NCBI GenBank assembly: GCA_013153765.1
Contig: JAADDT010000026.1
Coordinates: forward strand, 1 to 8,721
Length of the DNA: 8,721 nucleotides
Direction: 5' to 3'
Source: Aquificota bacterium
GTDB lineage: Bacteria; Aquificota; Aquificia; Aquificales; Hydrogenothermaceae
Part shown: positions 7,391 through 8,721 of the stretch, piece by piece
How positions within the stretch are numbered: the first letter of the stretch is position 1
Layout: every line of letters begins with the position of its first letter
Made by a program: the position numbers and the translations under genes
Notes under the pieces: generated by a model
Databases searched by the model: none
What the model was told of the DNA's origin: nothing
What the model saw: only the letters and a program-made list of their open reading frames with translations

Positions 7391-7626
7391 CATTCTTTTT
7401 TTACCATTTCAGCGGAAACATTAGCTTCGTAAAGGCTTTCGGACATACATCCTGTAAGACAGGCTTTTATAAGGAGTTTTTCCTTAAAGGGAGGTTTTTT
7501 ACACATATTACCGCCCTTTTCCCTGTCCTCAAAACATTCAATAACAACCTTCATAGCCTTTTCACACACGCCTCCCTGTGAAAACTGGAAAGTTATTAAA
7601 AGTAAAGATATAAGGTATCTGCCCAT
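7384..7626 (-). CDS. Small secreted six-cysteine protein (unknown function)
   Basis: 80 residues, no family recognised. A hydrophobic N-terminus (about 1-18, GRYLISLLLITFQFSQG) looks like a signal peptide, leaving a mature protein of about 60 residues. All six cysteines (21, 31, 42, 56, 60, 79) lie after the predicted cleavage site; the even number and extracytoplasmic location suggest three disulfides. Lys and Glu are frequent. The ATG is preceded by GGGAGGT (7631-7637) with a four-to-five-base spacer, a strong reason to believe the gene. It is the first gene of the minus-strand cluster, 65 bp before the Thr/Asp-repeat gene with no terminator between, and divergent from the DUF808 gene. It could be a periplasmic redox or binding protein, but nothing in the sequence decides this. 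Confidence 0.7.
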   Translation of the reverse strand: MGRYLISLLLITFQFSQGGVCEKAMKVVIECFEDREKGGNMCKKPPFKEKLLIKACLTGCMSESLYEANVSAEMVKKECR

Positions 7627-7682
7627 ATTTACCTCCCAATTCAGGTATTGTAGTATTAAATAACTAATACTGTCGGGAGGTT
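7627..7682. promoter_or_regulatory. Compact divergent control region with inverted repeat
   Basis: Only 56 bp separate two divergent starts. AGTATTA (7652-7658) and TAATACT (7665-7671) form a perfect 7-bp inverted repeat with a 6-bp spacer, a plausible operator. The two ribosome binding sites, ACCTCCC (7631-7637, minus strand) and GGGAGGT (7675-7681, plus strand), are themselves a perfect inverted pair. A minus-strand promoter CCGACA (7671-7676), 18 bp, TACAAT (7647-7652) would start transcription near 7640 and so give a very short leader. One TTCAGGTA (7640-7647) resembles the repeat unit found at 7363-7390, in the opposite orientation. A plus-strand promoter is not clear. Confidence 0.45.
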
Positions 7683-8540
7683 ATGTTGGCTACCGGACTG
7701 CTTGCTTTACTTGATGATGTTGCCTTGATTATGGACGATTTGGCTTCCGCCGCAAAGGTGGCAACGAAAAAAACTTCGGCAATACTGGCTGATGACTTGG
7801 CTGTAAACGCCCAGAAAGCTTCCGGATACGCCAGTGAAAGGGAAATACCTGTAATACTGAAAATCACCAAAGGCTCTTTCATAAATAAGCTGATCATACT
7901 TCCTTCCGTTTTCCTTTTAAGCTATTTTGCTCCTTCGTTAATACCTGTGTTCCTGATAATAGGCGGTTTTTACCTTTCGTACGAAGGGACGGAAAAGGTT
8001 GTTGAGTTTTTCCTCCATAGGAAATCACACGGAGCGGATGCTCCAAAAAAGCCCCTGTCAGAAAGGGAAAAGGTAAGGTCAGCCATAATAACGGACTTTA
8101 TACTTTCGCTGGAAATAGTGATAATAGCCCTTTCCTCCGTACAGGACAAGCCGTTTGCCGTGCAGGTTATTACCGTTTCTGCCGTCGCCTTCGGTGCAAC
8201 TGTAGGCATATACGGTCTGGTAGCGTTGATAGTTAAGATGGACGACTTTGGTCTGTATCTGATTGAGAAGTACGACGGTTTTCTGGAAAAGGTAGGCTAC
8301 TTTCTGGTACAGGCACTTCCGAAGGTGATAAAGGCTTTATCCGTCATTGGAACGGTAGCAATGCTTACCGTAGGTGGAGGTATATTCATACACAACATAC
8401 ACGCACTACACGTGGTCGGGGAAAAACTCCCTTCTCCTGTTGGGGAGTTGGTGGTCGGTTTTGTTGCCGGCTTGCTGGTTATGGCTGTTGTGAAGCCGAT
8501 TTTACTGCTGAAGGAAAGGCTTTTCAGTGGACAGGAATGA
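7683..8540 (+). CDS. DUF808/YedI-family inner-membrane protein
   Basis: 285 residues, slightly shorter than E. coli YedI. The N-terminus (GLLALLDDVALIMDDLASAAKVATKKTSAILADDLAVNAQ region, 5-44), followed by RE-PVILKITKGSFINK, is the conserved signature of this family. Hydrophobic segments at about 68-98, 135-152, 160-185, 216-236 and 252-276 indicate several membrane helices; a charged loop lies at about 112-132. The biochemical role of the family is unknown. The ATG at 7683 is only two bases from GGGAGG (7675-7680). The in-frame TTG at 7686 is five bases away and would give 284 residues with the conserved region intact, so the true start is uncertain. The 3' end overlaps the convergent formate dehydrogenase-like gene by 17 bp. 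Confidence 0.9.
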   Translation: MLATGLLALLDDVALIMDDLASAAKVATKKTSAILADDLAVNAQKASGYASEREIPVILKITKGSFINKLIILPSVFLLSYFAPSLIPVFLIIGGFYLSYEGTEKVVEFFLHRKSHGADAPKKPLSEREKVRSAIITDFILSLEIVIIALSSVQDKPFAVQVITVSAVAFGATVGIYGLVALIVKMDDFGLYLIEKYDGFLEKVGYFLVQALPKVIKALSVIGTVAMLTVGGGIFIHNIHALHVVGEKLPSPVGELVVGFVAGLLVMAVVKPILLLKERLFSGQE

Positions 8541-8721
8541 TCTTTACTTTTACCGATTTAAAGCGGGCTGTTTTCACAAAACTGTCAGCCTCATCTCCAA
8601 ACAGGAAGTTTATTTTACTTTTTGCAAAGTGGAAAGTGGTGTAAACCGTACCTTCCTTAAGCCAGCTGACGTATTCTACCGGAAGTGTGTCCGTCTGTCC
8701 GTACTGTGATTTGAGTATTAC
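8524..8721 (-). CDS. Formate dehydrogenase-like molybdopterin oxidoreductase, C-terminal fragment (runs off the window)
   Basis: An open frame enters at 8721 and ends at a TGA (TCA at 8524-8526), giving the last 65 residues. It shows the C-terminal molybdopterin-dinucleotide-binding fold: a strand with VILKSQYG, then EGTVYTTFHF followed by Asn (KINFLFGDEAD), and a final FKSVKVKI. This is the usual ending of formate dehydrogenase alpha subunits (…FHF…N…D…FK..AVKV). Such enzymes oxidise formate, or reduce CO2, using a Mo or W bis-MGD cofactor. NapA-type nitrate reductases and other family members end similarly, so the substrate is not certain from this piece. The start, Fe-S and active-site residues lie beyond the window. 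The gene converges on, and overlaps, the DUF808 gene with no terminator between them. Confidence 0.75.
   Translation of the reverse strand, partial: VILKSQYGQTDTLPVEYVSWLKEGTVYTTFHFAKSKINFLFGDEADSFVKTARFKSVKVKIIPVH

Noticed and set aside
8527..8709. Plus-strand open frame of 60 codons after the DUF808 gene
   Set aside because: The same bases encode, on the minus strand, a recognisable formate dehydrogenase-type C-terminus; the plus-strand frame has no family resemblance.

Overview
The window most resembles a chromosomal segment of a thermophilic, chemolithotrophic bacterium, probably of the Aquificota (Persephonella/Hydrogenothermaceae-like). That placement is inference. It rests on Lys/Glu-rich proteins, tight gene packing, a sulfide:quinone-reductase-like flavoprotein beside an aconitase B, and the tail of a formate dehydrogenase-like molybdoenzyme. 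No rRNA, tRNA, CRISPR array or transposase was seen.

Layout. (1) 1-2714, plus strand: a sigma70-type promoter, a complete aconitase B gene (acnB) with all three cluster cysteines, and a strong intrinsic terminator. (2) 2713-3870, minus strand: an SQR/FCSD-like FAD oxidoreductase convergent with acnB. Its start is preceded by an inverted-repeat leader that could mask its ribosome binding site. (3) 3949-7626, minus strand: five closely spaced genes. In transcription order they are a small secreted six-cysteine protein, an exported Thr/Asp-repeat protein, a predicted outer-membrane barrel with an N-terminal thrombospondin type 3 (TSP3) calcium motif, an OmpR-type response regulator and a membrane histidine kinase. 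The barrel, regulator and kinase genes overlap or nearly touch, so barrel and two-component system look translationally coupled. (4) 7627-7682: a compact divergent control region. (5) 7683-8540, plus strand: a DUF808/YedI-family membrane protein. (6) 8524-8721, minus strand: the last 65 codons of a formate dehydrogenase-like molybdopterin oxidoreductase, cut by the window edge and overlapping the DUF808 gene tail to tail.

How the genes may work together. AcnB serves the (possibly reductive) TCA cycle, and the flavoprotein and formate dehydrogenase-like enzyme would feed electrons to or from quinones. The most distinctive unit is the five-gene minus-strand cluster. An OmpR-family regulator and its kinase are co-encoded with three predicted exported proteins. 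Three TACCTG direct repeats spaced 11-12 bp, the spacing typical of OmpR/PhoB-family sites, lie just upstream of a plausible -10 for the Thr/Asp-repeat gene. This suggests a self-regulated envelope system, possibly responding to divalent cations; the signal and function are not shown by the sequence.
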